Of a stretch of DNA of 64,000 bases, positions 44,496-56,919 are shown piece by piece. The position numbers and the translations under genes are program-made. The stretch spans positions 4,605,747 through 4,669,746 of the forward strand of contig OZ036005.1 in assembly GCA_964035015.1 (NCBI GenBank), read 5' to 3'. Origin of the DNA: Corallium rubrum (taxonomy: Eukaryota; Cnidaria; Anthozoa; Scleralcyonacea; Coralliidae). Numbering within the stretch: the stretch's first letter is position 1; every line of letters begins with the position of its first letter. A model generated the notes under the pieces. That model saw only the letters and a program-made list of their open reading frames with translations, made no database searches and was not told the origin of the DNA.

Positions 44496-45782
44496 CTACT
44501 TATTCGTCGACAAGTAAATCCTTTTCATGTTCTCGACGAGTCGCTTTTGTTGTTCATCAAGCCCGTCTCGTGCGTTAGCACTCAAGAAAGCCCTAGTATA
44601 GTGTTTGAGAAAATTCGACACCAAGATCGGAGATGGTAAACAGAATAGTAGTATACCACTCACTGCGCATGCGCTAGCAAAGAACCGACCCAGTGGGGTT
44701 ATGGGAACGATATCGCCGTAGCCCACGCTGGTCATTGTTTGTATGGCCCACCACATGCTTTGTGGTATGCTGTTAAACTGTCCCAGAGGGCCTTCAATGA
44801 CAAATAAAATGCTGCCAAACACTAGCACTGCTATCCCCATACAAAACACGATAGGACGCATTTGCTCCAAGCTGTCCATAATAGTATGTAAAAGAATTTT
44901 GAAACCAACGCTGTACCGCGACAGTTTGAATACGCGCAAAACACGAAACAGTCTAAGTGCGCGCATGACTAAAAACGACTTGACGTCATTCAATTCTTGC
45001 TTGAAAGGCAGAGTCACAAAATACGGCAGAATGGCGAGAAAGTCTACCATCCCCATAACTGAAAAAACAAACTTGAGCCGTACCGGAGCTGAGTATAGCC
45101 GGCATAAGTACTCCCCGAGAAACCAGACGATACATACAGTCTCGAAGGCAAACCAAAGATCGTTATCTTCTGACCTCCTTAGCGACTTTAAGGTTTCCAT
45201 ACAAAAAATGATTATCGAAAATAGAATGACGATTATAGACATTAACGAGACCACCTGAGCAAGACGGGAACTATGGGGATACTCGAGAACCAGCCACATA
45301 CGTTCCCGGAAGGTGTTGGCCACATAAACTGGTTCTTGTTCTTCACTGTCTTCGTTATCTTGCACTAAAGGATCTGGGTTGGCTATCTCGTAAAACTTTA
45401 GCTCGTCATCAAAATCCTTTACAGTGACAGTGTTTGGCCGCGCGAGGATGCCATGAGACTGGTAATAAAACAAAATGGAGTCAAAAGCCCACTTGCATCG
45501 AGGAAGGACGTACTCCTTCGTGGTCTCGTTAAAGAATTCCTGACGTTTCTCGGAACAGCCCAAAAGCGTTTCGGGAAAACTGTCTAGCGTTGCTTCGTAG
45601 GTCTCGAAGCGTGCCCCGCTAACGTTTAGCGTGATTCGCTTGCTCGATGGCGCGAGGTATCTAGATTTCTTGTGCCGCGTTAAGACTTTAACATGGTGTT
45701 GATTGGTGTATTGCTCACTATCAACATTGATAAAACTTGTGTCGGTAAGCATGCTACTCCGTTTACAGTCCTGAAAATGCAT
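44496..45782 (-). CDS. Voltage-gated K+ channel, Shaker-like, intronless (428 aa)
   Basis: A pore-forming subunit of a tetrameric plasma-membrane K+ channel. T1/BTB domain at about 48-132 (KRITLNVSGARFETYEATL; AFDSILFYYQSHGILARP). It lacks the HxxxxxC...CC zinc site, as in Kv1. S1 ~178-197, S2 ~208-230, S3 ~238-258, S4 RALRLFRVLRVFKLSR with regularly spaced Arg, S5 ~310-330. The filter is SVGYGD (~352-357) in place of TVGYGD. S6 has LPSP where the family has PVP. Single exon, full length, intact. The nearest neighbour upstream is a 2.7-kb satellite. A second Kv gene lies 8 kb away in the same orientation. Confidence 0.93.
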   Translation of the reverse strand: MHFQDCKRSSMLTDTSFINVDSEQYTNQHHVKVLTRHKKSRYLAPSSKRITLNVSGARFETYEATLDSFPETLLGCSEKRQEFFNETTKEYVLPRCKWAFDSILFYYQSHGILARPNTVTVKDFDDELKFYEIANPDPLVQDNEDSEEQEPVYVANTFRERMWLVLEYPHSSRLAQVVSLMSIIVILFSIIIFCMETLKSLRRSEDNDLWFAFETVCIVWFLGEYLCRLYSAPVRLKFVFSVMGMVDFLAILPYFVTLPFKQELNDVKSFLVMRALRLFRVLRVFKLSRYSVGFKILLHTIMDSLEQMRPIVFCMGIAVLVFGSILFVIEGPLGQFNSIPQSMWWAIQTMTSVGYGDIVPITPLGRFFASACAVSGILLFCLPSPILVSNFLKHYTRAFLSANARDGLDEQQKRLVENMKRIYLSTNK

Positions 45783-45939
45783 AATAGAAAAAGAAGTGAA
45801 AAATTAATGTTTAGAACATGGTTAATTGGGCATTGTTCATTGTCATGCCATTGCTAATGTTTTTGTCCCTTTCCGTTAATTGTCATTGTCTTTTTGTTGT
45901 TATTGTGTTTTTCATGCATCGTGTATCGTATTTAACATA

Positions 45940-48240
45940 TCTCATATATCATCTCATCTGATCATCTCCCATATCTCATATCATACCTCATCCTATATCT
46001 CATCTCATATTTCATCTTATATCTCATCTCATAACTCATCTTATATCTCATCTCATATCTCATCTTATATCTCATCTCATACCTCATCTCATATCTCATC
46101 TTATATCTCATCTCATAACTCATCTTATATCTCATTTCATATCTCATCTCATATCCCATCTCATAACTCATCTCATAACTCATCCCATAACTCATCTCAT
46201 ACCTCATCTCATATCTCATTTCATATCTCATCTTATATCTCATCTCATAACTCATCTTATATCTCATTTCATATCTCATCTTATATCTCATCTCATAACT
46301 CATCTTATATCTCATCTTATATCTCATTTCATATCTCATCTCATACCTCATCTCATAACTCATCTTATATCTCATTTCATATCTCATCTTATATCTCATT
46401 TCATAACTCATCTTATATCTCATCTTATATCTCATCTTATATCTCATTTCATATCTCATCTTATATCTCATCTCATAACTCAACTTATATCTCATCTTAT
46501 ATCTCATCTCCCATATCTCATCTTATATCTCATCTCCCATATCTCATCTTATATCTCATCTCCCATATCTCATCTTATATCTCATCTTATATCTCATCTT
46601 ATATCTCATCTTATATCTCATCTCATAACTCATCTTATATCTCATTTCATATCTCATCTTATATCTCATCTCATAACTCATCTTATATCTCATCTTATAT
46701 CTCATCTTATATCTCATCTTATATCTCATCTCTCATATCTCATCTTATATCTCATCTCCCATATCTCATCTTATATCTCATCTCCCATATCTCATCTTAT
46801 ATCTCATCTCCCATATCTCATCTTATATCTCATCTCATATCTCATCTTATATCTCATCTTATATCTCATCTCATAACTCATCTTATATCTCATTTCATAT
46901 CTCATCTTATATCTCATCTCATAACTCATCTTATATCTCATCTTATATCTCATCTTATATCTCATCTCCCATATCTCATCTTATATCTCATCTCCCATAT
47001 CTCATCTTATATCTCATCTCCCATATCTCATCTTATATCTCATCTCATATCTCATCTTATATCTCATCTCATCTTATATCTCATTTCATATCTCATCTCA
47101 TCTCATAACTCATCTTATATCTCATCTTATATCTCATCTTATATCTCATCTCATATCTCATCTTATACCTCATCTCATACCTCATCTCATCTTATATCTC
47201 ATTTCATATCTCATCTTATATCTCATCTCATAACTCATCTTATATCTCATCTTATATCTCATCTCCCATATCTCATCTTATGTCTCATCTCCCATATCTC
47301 ATCTCATATCTCATCTCATATCTCATCTTATATCTCATCTCATATCTCATCTTATATCTCATTTCATATCTCATCTCATATCTCATCTCATAACTCATCT
47401 TATATCTCATCTTATATCTCATCTTATATCTCATCTCATATCTCATCTTATATCTCATTTCATATCTCATCTCATATCTCATCTTATATCTCATTTCATA
47501 TCTCATATCTCATTTCATATCTCATCTCATATCTCATCTTATATCTCATCTCATATCTCATCTTATATCTCATTTCATATCTCATCTCATATCTCATCTC
47601 ATAACTCATCTTATATCTCATCTTATATCTCATTCTATATCTCATCTTATATCTCATCTCATATCTCATCTTATATCTCATCTCATATCTCATCTTATAT
47701 CTCATTTCATATCTCATCTCATATCTCATCTCATAACTCATCTCATAACTCATCTCATATCTCATCTCATAACTCATCTCATAACTCATCTCATATCTCA
47801 TCTTATATCTCATCTCATATCTCATCTTATATCTCATCTCACATCTCATTTTATATCTCATCTCATATCTCATATCTCATCTCATAACTCATCTCATAAC
47901 TCATCTTATATCTCATCTTATATCTCATCTCATATCCCATGTTATATCTCATCTCATAACTCATCTTATAGCTCATCTCATATCTCATCTTATATATCTC
48001 ATCTTATATCTCATCTTATATCTCATCTCCCATATCTCATCTTATATCACATCTTATATCTCATCTCATATCTCATATCATATCTCATCTAATATCTCAT
48101 CTAATATGTCATCTAATATCGCATATCTCATCCCATATCTCATCTTATATTTCATCTCATCTCATCTCATATCTCATCTCATATCTCATCTTATATTTCA
48201 TCTCATCTCATATCTCATCTCCCATGCATATCTCCTCTCA
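45940..48240. repeat. ATCTCATCTTAT satellite, ~2.3 kb
   Basis: Irregular 10-, 11- and 12-bp units, ATCTCATCTT and ATATCTCATCTC, with CCC and AAC variants. It begins about 155 bp upstream of the channel start codon. The 574-residue open frame inside is an artefact. Confidence 0.96.
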
Positions 48241-48690
48241 TCTCTCATCTCATATCTCACTTCATATTTTATCTAATATCTCACATCACATCACATCACA
48301 TCACATCACATCACATCACATCACATCACATCACATCACACATCACACATCACACATCACACATCACACATCACACATCACACATCACACATCACACATC
48401 ACACATCACACATCACATCACATCACACATCACACATCACATCACACATCACACATCACACATCACACATCACACATCACACATCACACATCACACATCA
48501 CACATCACACATCACACATCACACATCACACACACATTACACATTACACATCACACATTACACATGACATCACACATGACATGACATCACACATCACATC
48601 ACATCACATCACACAACACCACATCACATCACATCACACATCACCTCACATCACACCACATCACATCACATCACATCACACCACACTGAA
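48240..48690. repeat. CACAT / ACACATC microsatellite block
   Basis: Pure CACAT and ACACATC units abruptly following the ATCTCAT satellite, evidently derived from it by slippage. The only bases are A, C and T on this strand for most of its length. Confidence 0.93.
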
Positions 48691-49004
48691 GCCTTTCGTC
48701 TCGAGATACTACAAATTTACTCCTTGATCTAAAACCCCTGGTATAAACAAAGCTAACAAAGTTGAAAAGAAAAATAGTTAATATTAAGAAACTTTATTTA
48801 TATAGTAGTCAAGCGTTGTAGAATACAACACCCTTTCACTAATTTTGTTTGTCCATAAATAATCAAGTTAGAGTGATTTGCGATAAATGTCGTGGATAAT
48901 ATTAAATCACATGTTTAATGTTGGATAAAAGTTGGCTGTGGGAAAAACGTTTTCTATAGTCAAGACCATAATCAACATTTTAGTCATACGTTGATGTGGA
49001 ATGT

Positions 49005-49335
49005 ATTAACACGTTGAGGCCTGGACCTCTCCCTGTGCTGAATAAAATCGTCTGGCGTTAGCCAGAATAACCTTGAAGACTCGTCGTCAGGCTTCAAAGT
49101 GTTAAAGAGATAGGTTTTAACACTTTGAGGTCTGGACTTCTCCCTGTGCTGAATAAAATCGTCTGGCGTTAGCCAGAATAAACCTTAAAGACTCGTCGTC
49201 AGACTTCAAATGTTTAAAGAGATAGGTTTTAACACTTTGAGACCTGGACCTTTCCCTGTGCTTGAATAACATCGTCTGGCGTAAGCCAGAATTTAAAGAC
49301 TCGTCGTCAGGCTTCAAATAGTTAAGAAGAAAAAG
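49005..49335. repeat. ~110-bp tandem repeat, three units
   Basis: Each unit has TTAACACTTTGAGGTCTGGA, GCTGAATAAAATCGTCTGGC, GTTAGCCAGAATAA and GACTCGTCGTCAGGCTTCAA. The hairpin core TCTGGCGTTAGCCAGA also occurs elsewhere in the window. Confidence 0.88.
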
Positions 49336-50185
49336 ACGGAAAGTTCCGGAGCTATGTCGAGCTATTTTAGCCAAAATTAATTATTCTACATATTGAAATT
49401 CTGAGCTGCAAACTTGAAAATCGAAACTGTACATTGATTTATTTAAATACTAATTAACTAACAACTATTAAAAGATTTCTGAATATCCAAAACCACGTTT
49501 TCACACAAATTGACCTAAACTTGATTTCTGTCGAGCCAGAGTTGTCAAATTTCCAATCCGTCTCAATGTCGCTCAATTTTGACCATCCGTATACTTCTGT
49601 GCAGGTTTCTAGCATCTCATTTATGTTTGTATATTTTTAAAAAATGTTATTGTAACGTTTAGTGCGATTTTACGATAGCCGTGTTTGTGTCCCTGAGAAT
49701 TAATTAGAATAGATGGATGATACGGGGGTGATTCTTTAGTTCAAAGAAAGACCCAGTTCCTTTAACAAAAACCATCAGTACATTCCATGACAAGCAACAA
49801 AAAAGTGTCACAACGTAATTATTATGGATAAAAAATTACTTGTCATAACTATGCAGAAAAACACAAGACAGATAGTGGTATAAACTCTTCACACCTTTTA
49901 ACTCCTTAGAGCCCCCGTCTGACTTTTATATCCTTGGTAAAAGTAGAAAAATATTTCCTGCATTTAATGTGTAGATGCCGAACGAACAAAAACTTTATCG
50001 TGTACGTGATTAACACCTTTGCTGCCCAAACAGTACGACGAGTTTTCGGTTAAAACTACAGTAAACACGAACAGGTACTAACGGGTGGACCGTAGTGTGT
50101 TTATGACGTATATAACGTTGCCAATAACAATGATTTTCCAATCTCGGTTTTATCAAGACGCCACGTCTAGACACCAAACCAGCTG

Positions 50186-50577
50186 TAGCCGGGCGCATAC
50201 GCTACGATTTTAGTCGGCCGATTTTTTCGGCCAACTAAATTTTGGGCTTTTGCCTAAAATCGATACGCGTGCGGTGTCCTTATTGAGAAATTTTTATCGG
50301 CCGATTGCTATCGGACAATATCAAACTGGTTTGACATTGTCCGATTAAACTCGGTCAAAATATCGCATCATGCCGTGTGTGGCGTTTACCAATTTTTATC
50401 GTACATTGATCACTCCTTATTCTTCCTGAAGTTATTTGGTTTGATGATCGTAAAAATGGTAGCTCCAGTTACTAAATGTGAGCTTTTACATGTAACTGCC
50501 ACACTTGTATGGCAAACACCGCTTTTTATCTGTTGACGAGCCGATAGGCGATAGCCGTAGCGTGTGTGCCAGGCTTG
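50186..50577. mobile_element. MITE with GCCGGGCGCATACGCTACG ends
   Basis: The left end GCCGGGCGCATACGCTACG and right end CGTAGCGTGTGTGCCAGGC are inverted. The interior has repeated TCGGCCGA palindromes. Non-coding. Confidence 0.7.
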
Positions 50578-50821
50578 AGAAAAGACCCCAACAGGTGGGA
50601 TAATAGTTATAGATTTATCATGTTCATAGATTCAACAGCTGATTAAAGTCTGTTTTTCATTTGGTTGCACTAGCTGTGGTTTAGCAGTCGCAAAAGGAAA
50701 GCGACGTATAGCAGAGTGTCTCACATCTGTCGTAAGGTGTTGTTAAGTCACACACGCCTATTTGTATCGCAAAATTAGTAGATGTCCCAACGGCTATAGA
50801 ACCGCTCACTCACAATATTTA

Positions 50822-50942
50822 AATATAATAATTGTCATATTGGTAAAAGCAACAATTCTCGACGTGTAAGGATAGATTCATGACAAATGTATCCTTATAC
50901 GTACGAGAATTATTGCTTTTACCAATATGACAACGATTATAT
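50822..50942. repeat. Hairpin repeat, ~50-bp arms
   Basis: ATATAATAATTGTCATATTG and GGTAAAAGCAACAATTCTCG are matched inverted by GAGAATTATTGCTTTTACC and AATATGACAACGATTATAT. Confidence 0.7.
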
Positions 50943-51227
50943 CTGGACATTGTTGCCATGAAAGTGTTTATCAAGAAAAAATTACCGCATTGTGTCTCAA
51001 CACTAAGCAATCACCCTTTTAATTGAGCTTATTGCCCTGGATAGACCACAATGCATTGCGAATTCAAGATGGCGCCGCTATTGGTGAAAAGGTTCATGAC
51101 TTGTTCATGACTTCATGCAGAATGTTGGAAAAACGTCGTCTACACGGTTGGTAGTGAATCACATACATCACGATGACAATCGTATACAACAATCGTACCA
51201 TGTAGAAAAGACCTTAAACTGCGTGCT

Positions 51228-51615
51228 TACACATACGCACGTATAACACCGCTGCCAAACGTTTTGCGCCTGCGCGACATCCGAGCTCGTATCTCAAAAA
51301 AAGAGCGGGAAAACACTGAAATATTCGGACTGGTCCAAGAGTCCGACACAAAAGTTAAAATTATAAGCATACTACGAAAAATATAAGGTAGGTAACTTGT
51401 GCATGGCTTCTTTGTCAATATTGTAACATATTCTGAAATGACCCCTTCGTAATTTTCTTTACCTTTTTTTAAAACACAATTCTATAGTCGAGTCTTACTT
51501 AGTCTTTACAGTCTGGTGTTGTTGCCACGGCTAGTTCCCACTTCTCTTGCAATGTTTACTCTGCAAACTCACGCATGCGCAAACGTTTGGCAGCGGTGTT
51601 ATGCACGTATACAAT
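51228..51615. mobile_element. Non-autonomous TIR element, ACACCGCTGCCAAACG ends
   Basis: The left end CGCACGTATAACACCGCTGC and right end GCAGCGGTGTTATGCACGTA are inverted; TGCGCxTGCGC lies inside both. Half copies are at about 23233-23330 and 24195-24235. Confidence 0.65.
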
Positions 51616-51861
51616 GGAAACAAATGCAAACCAAGCTAAACTCACCGTATAACATTACGATTATCCTCAACTTGAAATGTCTCTTCTCGGCAAACGATGA
51701 TCAGCAAAACAGTGAGTTTACCTGAAAAAACAATGTCCTCAAAAAAGATATCAATTGACAACTGTTTTTAATAACCAAGATTTCCTTCAACGGGTTTCTT
51801 TCGATAACGTGTGCCGTTTCGACTCGAAGACAGGGTTTTCCCGGTGAAACGAAAAAACTAA

Positions 51862-52245
51862 AGGATAAAGGATAAGGGACTGGGTGGCTAATCATCCTTA
51901 CTTGCAGCCAGCGGCTGAATTGCGAAGGACGCAGATCAAGGTGGCGGTGTCGAGGCATATCAAAGGCGCCCCAAGCAGCCGCCATACGACACAGTTCAGA
52001 CCACGGATCACAGCTAAGATGTTAGGTGTTGATTTTATGGAGGGAGGAAAACCGGAGAACCCGGTGAAAAACCCTCGAAGCACAGGAGAGATCAACTACA
52101 ACTCTACTCACATGAGTCCAAGCCCGACAACGGGGTTATTCCCAAGCGGTCACCCATCCAAGTACTAACCCCGTCTAACCGGGCTTAACTTTTTTGGTGA
52201 GAGGCAGCGCGCTAACAGCACACGCCACCCGTGTGCTGCTAAATC
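51862..52245 (-). mobile_element. 5S rRNA-derived SINE, full-length copy
   Basis: The reverse complement gives AGCACACGGGTGGCGTGTGC, GTTAAGCCCGGTTAGACGGG, TTAGTACTTGGATGGGTGAC, CCGGGTTCTCCGGTTTTCC, and a distal part with GCGCCTTTGATATGCCTCGA. Confidence 0.85.
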
Positions 52246-52256
52246 TTCCTTTTTTC

Positions 52257-52305
52257 TCCCTCCCTCCCTCCATTCCTCCCTTCCTTCTTTCTTTCTTTCT
52301 TTTTT

Positions 52306-52383
<78 letters not shown>

Positions 52384-52542
52384 TTCCTCCCTCCCTCCCT
52401 CCCTCCCTCCCTCCCTCCCTCCCTCCCTCCCTCCCTCCCTCCCTCCCTCCCTCCCTCCCTCCCTCCCTCCCTCCCTGCCTCCCTCCCTCCCTCCCTCCCT
52501 CCCTCCCTCCCTCCCTCTCTCCCTCCCCTCCTCCTTCCTTTT
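52257..52542. repeat. TTTC / CCCT microsatellite
   Basis: About 100 bp of CTTT units then about 150 bp of CCCT, like the larger tract at 12770. It abuts the 5S-derived SINE head. Confidence 0.95.
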
Positions 52543-53674
52543 GTAAGAGCTAAAGCAAATTAAACAATTAAACATGAAGAGACTTGAAAACGTGAAGAAT
52601 CAAACGCATTTAAACACTCAGAAAACGTTTTTGACGAAAATAATTTATTTAACTTAAATAAAATCCACTTCTAATACATAACTTCAACTCTAAACATAAC
52701 CCTCTTAACCCCAACCTCCATAATCTCAATCCCTAACACCTTAAACCTCAAACTATTAACCATTTCCCACCACTATTCACCAACACAATACACCAAGGAT
52801 GGTAAGTCACAGCCAGGATCCAAATACCTGAACCTTATGATTTACTTTTACTTTTACTTTTATTTTACATTTTTTTAAAAAAACACCGCAATTGTCCGCC
52901 ATAATACTTTCGGTTGAGAATTTTTTGTATATCTGTCACCGTTCAAAATAAGGTAACGCTTATAATTCAGAGACAAATACTCGAGTGATTGCGGACACTG
53001 GGATTAAATCTTCGTATTGATACATAAAGTAAGTCCTCTTTGTTTCAGTTCCAAAAGTTCAAAGCGAAAGCTGCAATCAATGATCAAAGATGGCCATTTT
53101 CGGAATCAAATTTAAGTTCCCACACACCCCTGGACTCAAAATGATTTTTTACTGACACCAACAATTTAAACAACCATAAACCTTTCTAAACACCAATTTT
53201 CAGAATTTTTCAATTTTTTCAAAATTAGACTCCAGTACCACCTTAAGCGCTTTAACGTTTGACGAGTTTCCAGGCTATAAATCAGTTGGCCATGGCTGAA
53301 AATGTCAAGGGAATCTGGCGTATAGTTCCCGAGTTATGAACTTTTAACGTTTGCCATGATAGTTCACTTTTGGAAAAATTTGGGCTTCTGGGTAACAATG
53401 CTTGATGACGTACGCAAATGGTCATTAATGCAAAAATCCAATGTTTTATGCATAGTTGTCGATCTGCGTACGTCATAAGGCATTTTAACTGAAACACCAA
53501 ATTTCTTCAAAAACGAACTAGCCATGGCAAACTTCGAGAGTTCATAACTTGAAGAAAATTCATTAGATTCTCTTGAAATCCTACCATGCTCCTCTGTTCA
53601 GTGAAACAACAAGACGTCAACGAATTTTTCACTTCATGGACACTTTAATGAGTAATATTGCTGGACGAAGAATA
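52543..53674. other. Intergenic DNA downstream of second channel gene
   Basis: No gene recognised. A fold-back lies at about 53325-53555 (GTTATGAACTTTTAACGTTT / AGAGTTCATAAC, and TGACGTACGCA / TGCGTACGTCA). A C-rich stretch of CTAAACAT/CCTAACAC words at 52680-52760 is telomere-like but irregular. Confidence 0.5.
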
Positions 53675-55036
53675 TCAATCGCATAGCTTCTCTGAGCCGA
53701 AGCTGTTACACTTCATTCCAGATTTCTTTCGCTTATTTCTCTCTTTTCTAAGGTTATAGATTTCCTCGAAATGATTCAGGAGTACTGGAGCGGGAAGAAT
53801 AAACACTATGAGAATCCCGAGTGCGGCCGCTATTCCTCCGAGGACTTTTCCGAGAATCGTCGTCGGGACGACATCGCCGTAGCCGACGTTGGTCAGTGTG
53901 ATGATAACAAACCAAGCTGCCTCTGGGGTGTTCCTGATATTCGAGGTCGGGCTAGACTTCTCGGCAAGATATATAGATGAAGAGAGGGAAATAGTAAGGA
54001 TTGTGACCAACAGCATGAGTCCAACAATCAGATACATACATTGGCGTATGGTATACCCAAGGAGACGTAAAGCCTCGATGTGGTGGGCGAGTTTGAGCAC
54101 GCGCATAACCCGAACCAAACGAAGTATTCTCAACAATGGTCCGATGCCGTTGTGGTCGTGCGGCCAGCGCCCGTTTTGGAGTTTCAGTATCAAAATCCCA
54201 AAATACGGCACCAAGGCTAGCAAATCAATCATTCCCAAAAACGAAAACACAAAGTTGACCTTTCGTGGCGCGGTGACGAGTCTAGCGAAATACTCAAAGA
54301 GAAACCAAGCGGTCGTAATACTGTCTAATGCAAACCACGCAATCTTTTGCTCACAATAAACTGCTCTGTCGAGAGGAACGGTTCCATTGTTAACCTCGCA
54401 TAATAACGTATGTCCAATCACGGTAGTTTCAAAGCAAAGTAAACCAGTCGTGATAACAATAAAGACGAATGTTATCCAAGAAACAAACCAAGCTGCCCAA
54501 GAGCTTTTGGGATCTTCGAAGAGTAGCCACAGAGTTTTGCTCCACGCGGTTTCAGGGATTTCAACAGACACAGTCTTTAGCGTCCAACAGTCTGGAAAGT
54601 AATCGGTTAATTCGAAGAACTCTAGTTCTCGAGCGAATGTCGTGAAAGGTACGTCGCTAGGCCGTGCCAATATTCCGCCTGACTGGTAGAAGAAAAGAAT
54701 AGCATTAAACGCAAACTTGTCTCGCTCGTCAAAAACATAAGCGTCTTTCGAGGAGACGAAATGCTCGCGACGTTTACGACGTGATCCCAGAAGCGTGTCG
54801 GGAAAACGCATCAAGGTTTCTTCAAATGTTTCGAATAGTTCACCTCGGATACGAATCTTGACTCGTCGCCCGCTCACGAAGGTTTCCGAGTTGATGCAAT
54901 GGAAGCGTTCAACTCCATCGACGAGCTGAATACTGCCACGGTCGGTGAGTTGTAAATGGTTCATGCCGAGAAAACTGCCTCTTCTTGTGTTGTCGTCTGG
55001 CCGTCTCGGAAAACCGAAGTAACTTGTGGTGAACAT
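53675..55036 (-). CDS. Voltage-gated K+ channel, Shaker-like, intronless (453 aa)
   Basis: The second Kv-type subunit, single exon. T1 domain at about 58-150 (RIRGELFETFEETLMRFPDT; AFNAILFFYQSGGILARP). S1 contains FVFIVITTGLLCFET. The S1-S2 loop is long, with two Cys (LLCEVNNGT, YCEQK) and an N-linked site NGT. S2 is WFALDSITTAWFLFEYFARL and S3 GMIDLLALVPYFGIL. S4 is RILRLVRVMRVLKLAHH, with fewer distal positives than the neighbour. The filter is NVGYGD (~382-387). S6 has LPAP in place of PVP. The tail is short and basic (RKERNKRKK). Same strand as the channel at 44496 and clearly diverged from it, so an old duplication. An intact frame suggests function. Confidence 0.92.
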   Translation of the reverse strand: MFTTSYFGFPRRPDDNTRRGSFLGMNHLQLTDRGSIQLVDGVERFHCINSETFVSGRRVKIRIRGELFETFEETLMRFPDTLLGSRRKRREHFVSSKDAYVFDERDKFAFNAILFFYQSGGILARPSDVPFTTFARELEFFELTDYFPDCWTLKTVSVEIPETAWSKTLWLLFEDPKSSWAAWFVSWITFVFIVITTGLLCFETTVIGHTLLCEVNNGTVPLDRAVYCEQKIAWFALDSITTAWFLFEYFARLVTAPRKVNFVFSFLGMIDLLALVPYFGILILKLQNGRWPHDHNGIGPLLRILRLVRVMRVLKLAHHIEALRLLGYTIRQCMYLIVGLMLLVTILTISLSSSIYLAEKSSPTSNIRNTPEAAWFVIITLTNVGYGDVVPTTILGKVLGGIAAALGILIVFILPAPVLLNHFEEIYNLRKERNKRKKSGMKCNSFGSEKLCD

Positions 55037-55359
55037 TATGAACGATGCGGGCGAAATTAGCCAAGCGGTTATGCAGTTATCCTCTTTAAATTGAGACGGA
55101 TTAGAACGGTGTGAAAGTAGTGTGGCACGGTGCGTTGTTTTTTTTTTAATTTTACGACTCGATTTCGTCGATATGAAATAGTAATAACTAGCGCGCAGAT
55201 GGACGCAAGGTGCCGTATTGAATTATTAAATGGTGTGACCGCAGAACAGTGATAATAATCTGCGGGCGCCAAGAGTGGCGTGGATTGATCGAAAAAGAAG
55301 TCTCCAGCAAGCTTAGATTAAAGATTTACAGAAGAAGAGGGTTAAATGTATGGAACTAA

Positions 55360-55570
55360 AGCCCGGTATATACACTGAAACACGTTTCTGAAACATATTT
55401 TTGAAAAGTTTCGGAAACTTGTTTCAAAAAATAGAGCTAGCAGTGTTCTAATCAGGGAAACTTTGTTTCTGAAATAAAATTTTGGACACTTTTCAACACA
55501 CACCGGAAAGTTTTGTTTCTGAAACCGTGTTTCGGTAACTTGTTTCGAAATTGTTCTCTAGAATTGTACT
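55360..55570. repeat. GTTTCTGAAAC-rich repeat
   Basis: Multiple GTTTCTGAAAC / TTTCGGAAACTTGTTTC palindromic words in 200 bp. It may be a MITE; its ends are not defined. Confidence 0.4.
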
Positions 55571-56919
55571 ATATAGGATCGCAACTTTTTAAAAACTCTT
55601 GCGTGTAGAGTGCAAGAGATTGTGTCAACTCATTGATCTTTATACTGGGTGAATCCTTGAGTAGAGAAGAGACAATAAACGCAGACTTACATTCATGCAG
55701 ACAAAGCTACATTCAACGTTGTTTTCTTAAAATTTCGGCTTCTCATCTCAACAAAAAATCAAATATACTCACTACCCATTGACCGAGCGTGAGGTCTGTA
55801 CTAGTGAAAACTCGACAAAGTGTTAGGCTCGTATTCGCCACCACCTTTCTTGCGAAGTAAACCTAAATGCCAGATGTTCTACCCCGAATGTCATTTTTCA
55901 ATTGTTTTTGTTTGACATATTGCTCAAGGTTGTACGTTGAGTAGTTGAATAAAAAAAACACATTAAGTTCTATAAAACTTGCGAGAAGTAAATGTTATAT
56001 TATTACGAACATTGCTACGAACATTTTGAACATTTTAAAAAGTTTCACATAACATGGAAACTTGAACCATACATCAAATGAAGGTTTAACAAAATTTCTA
56101 ACAACATACGTACAAGATATTCAACAATGAGTAGTTCTGAAATTATTATCTATCTTGTTGCATGCATACTGACATGACTTTCGTTTTGTTTATAAAATTC
56201 TCACTGCCAGCGGTCCGGAACGGCAGATTCTGGACCGCTCAGGAACCAATCAAATTGACCGCTCAAGAAAATAGTCATGTAATATATCATACACGAGGAG
56301 GAGTATTTCATCAGGATATCCAAACACTGAGACGTAAAAAAGATTGATAAAGTCTTTGTCTTCTAACCGAGGAAGCAACCTTTATACCAATGTTCCGTGT
56401 AAGAAGTGACACGCTGTGGCCTCATATTAATTAATCTCATATTCGTTCCTCATCTCAAAAAGGCAGATTAACATCATATAGCGTGCGTACTAGAAAAGTT
56501 TCACTAAGAGAAGTCTAACATTTTACTCTGATGAATGGCTCTGCTTGAAACGTCAGTATTTAGTTATCAAAACTATTCTCGGCAATTTACCATCTTTTTA
56601 ATTTGCTGCTTCTAAATAGTCAATAAACAAGAAAGCCGTAGCCAACTTAAGTGTCTTAAAAAACTTAAAAAACATTTAAAATAGGAAGGAAGAAACCTTT
56701 GCTTCACACTTTCACTTGGTTGAAATATTATGATGTAAACGTACTTATATGTATAATTAAAAATCTCCATGCATGTTTTCAAAAAAACTGGTTAGAATAT
56801 GCAAAATGGGAAAAAAAAGGTGAAAAATCATATACTAAAATCAATATATAAATTATTTAAGTATAGTGTTTTAGCTTGAAGTTGTCAAAGTTTCAGTTGT
56901 TCTTTGCTATTCTTTGCTG
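55571..56919. other. Intergenic DNA, nothing recognised
   Basis: AT-rich, no open frame over 61 codons with family resemblance. One diverged copy of the 7665 fold-back lies at 56290-56345. Confidence 0.4.

Noticed and set aside
45880-47873. 574-residue Ser/Ile/His frame and its antisense Met/Arg/Tyr frames
   Set aside because: Satellite DNA of ATCTCAT units; coding potential is an artefact of period and composition.
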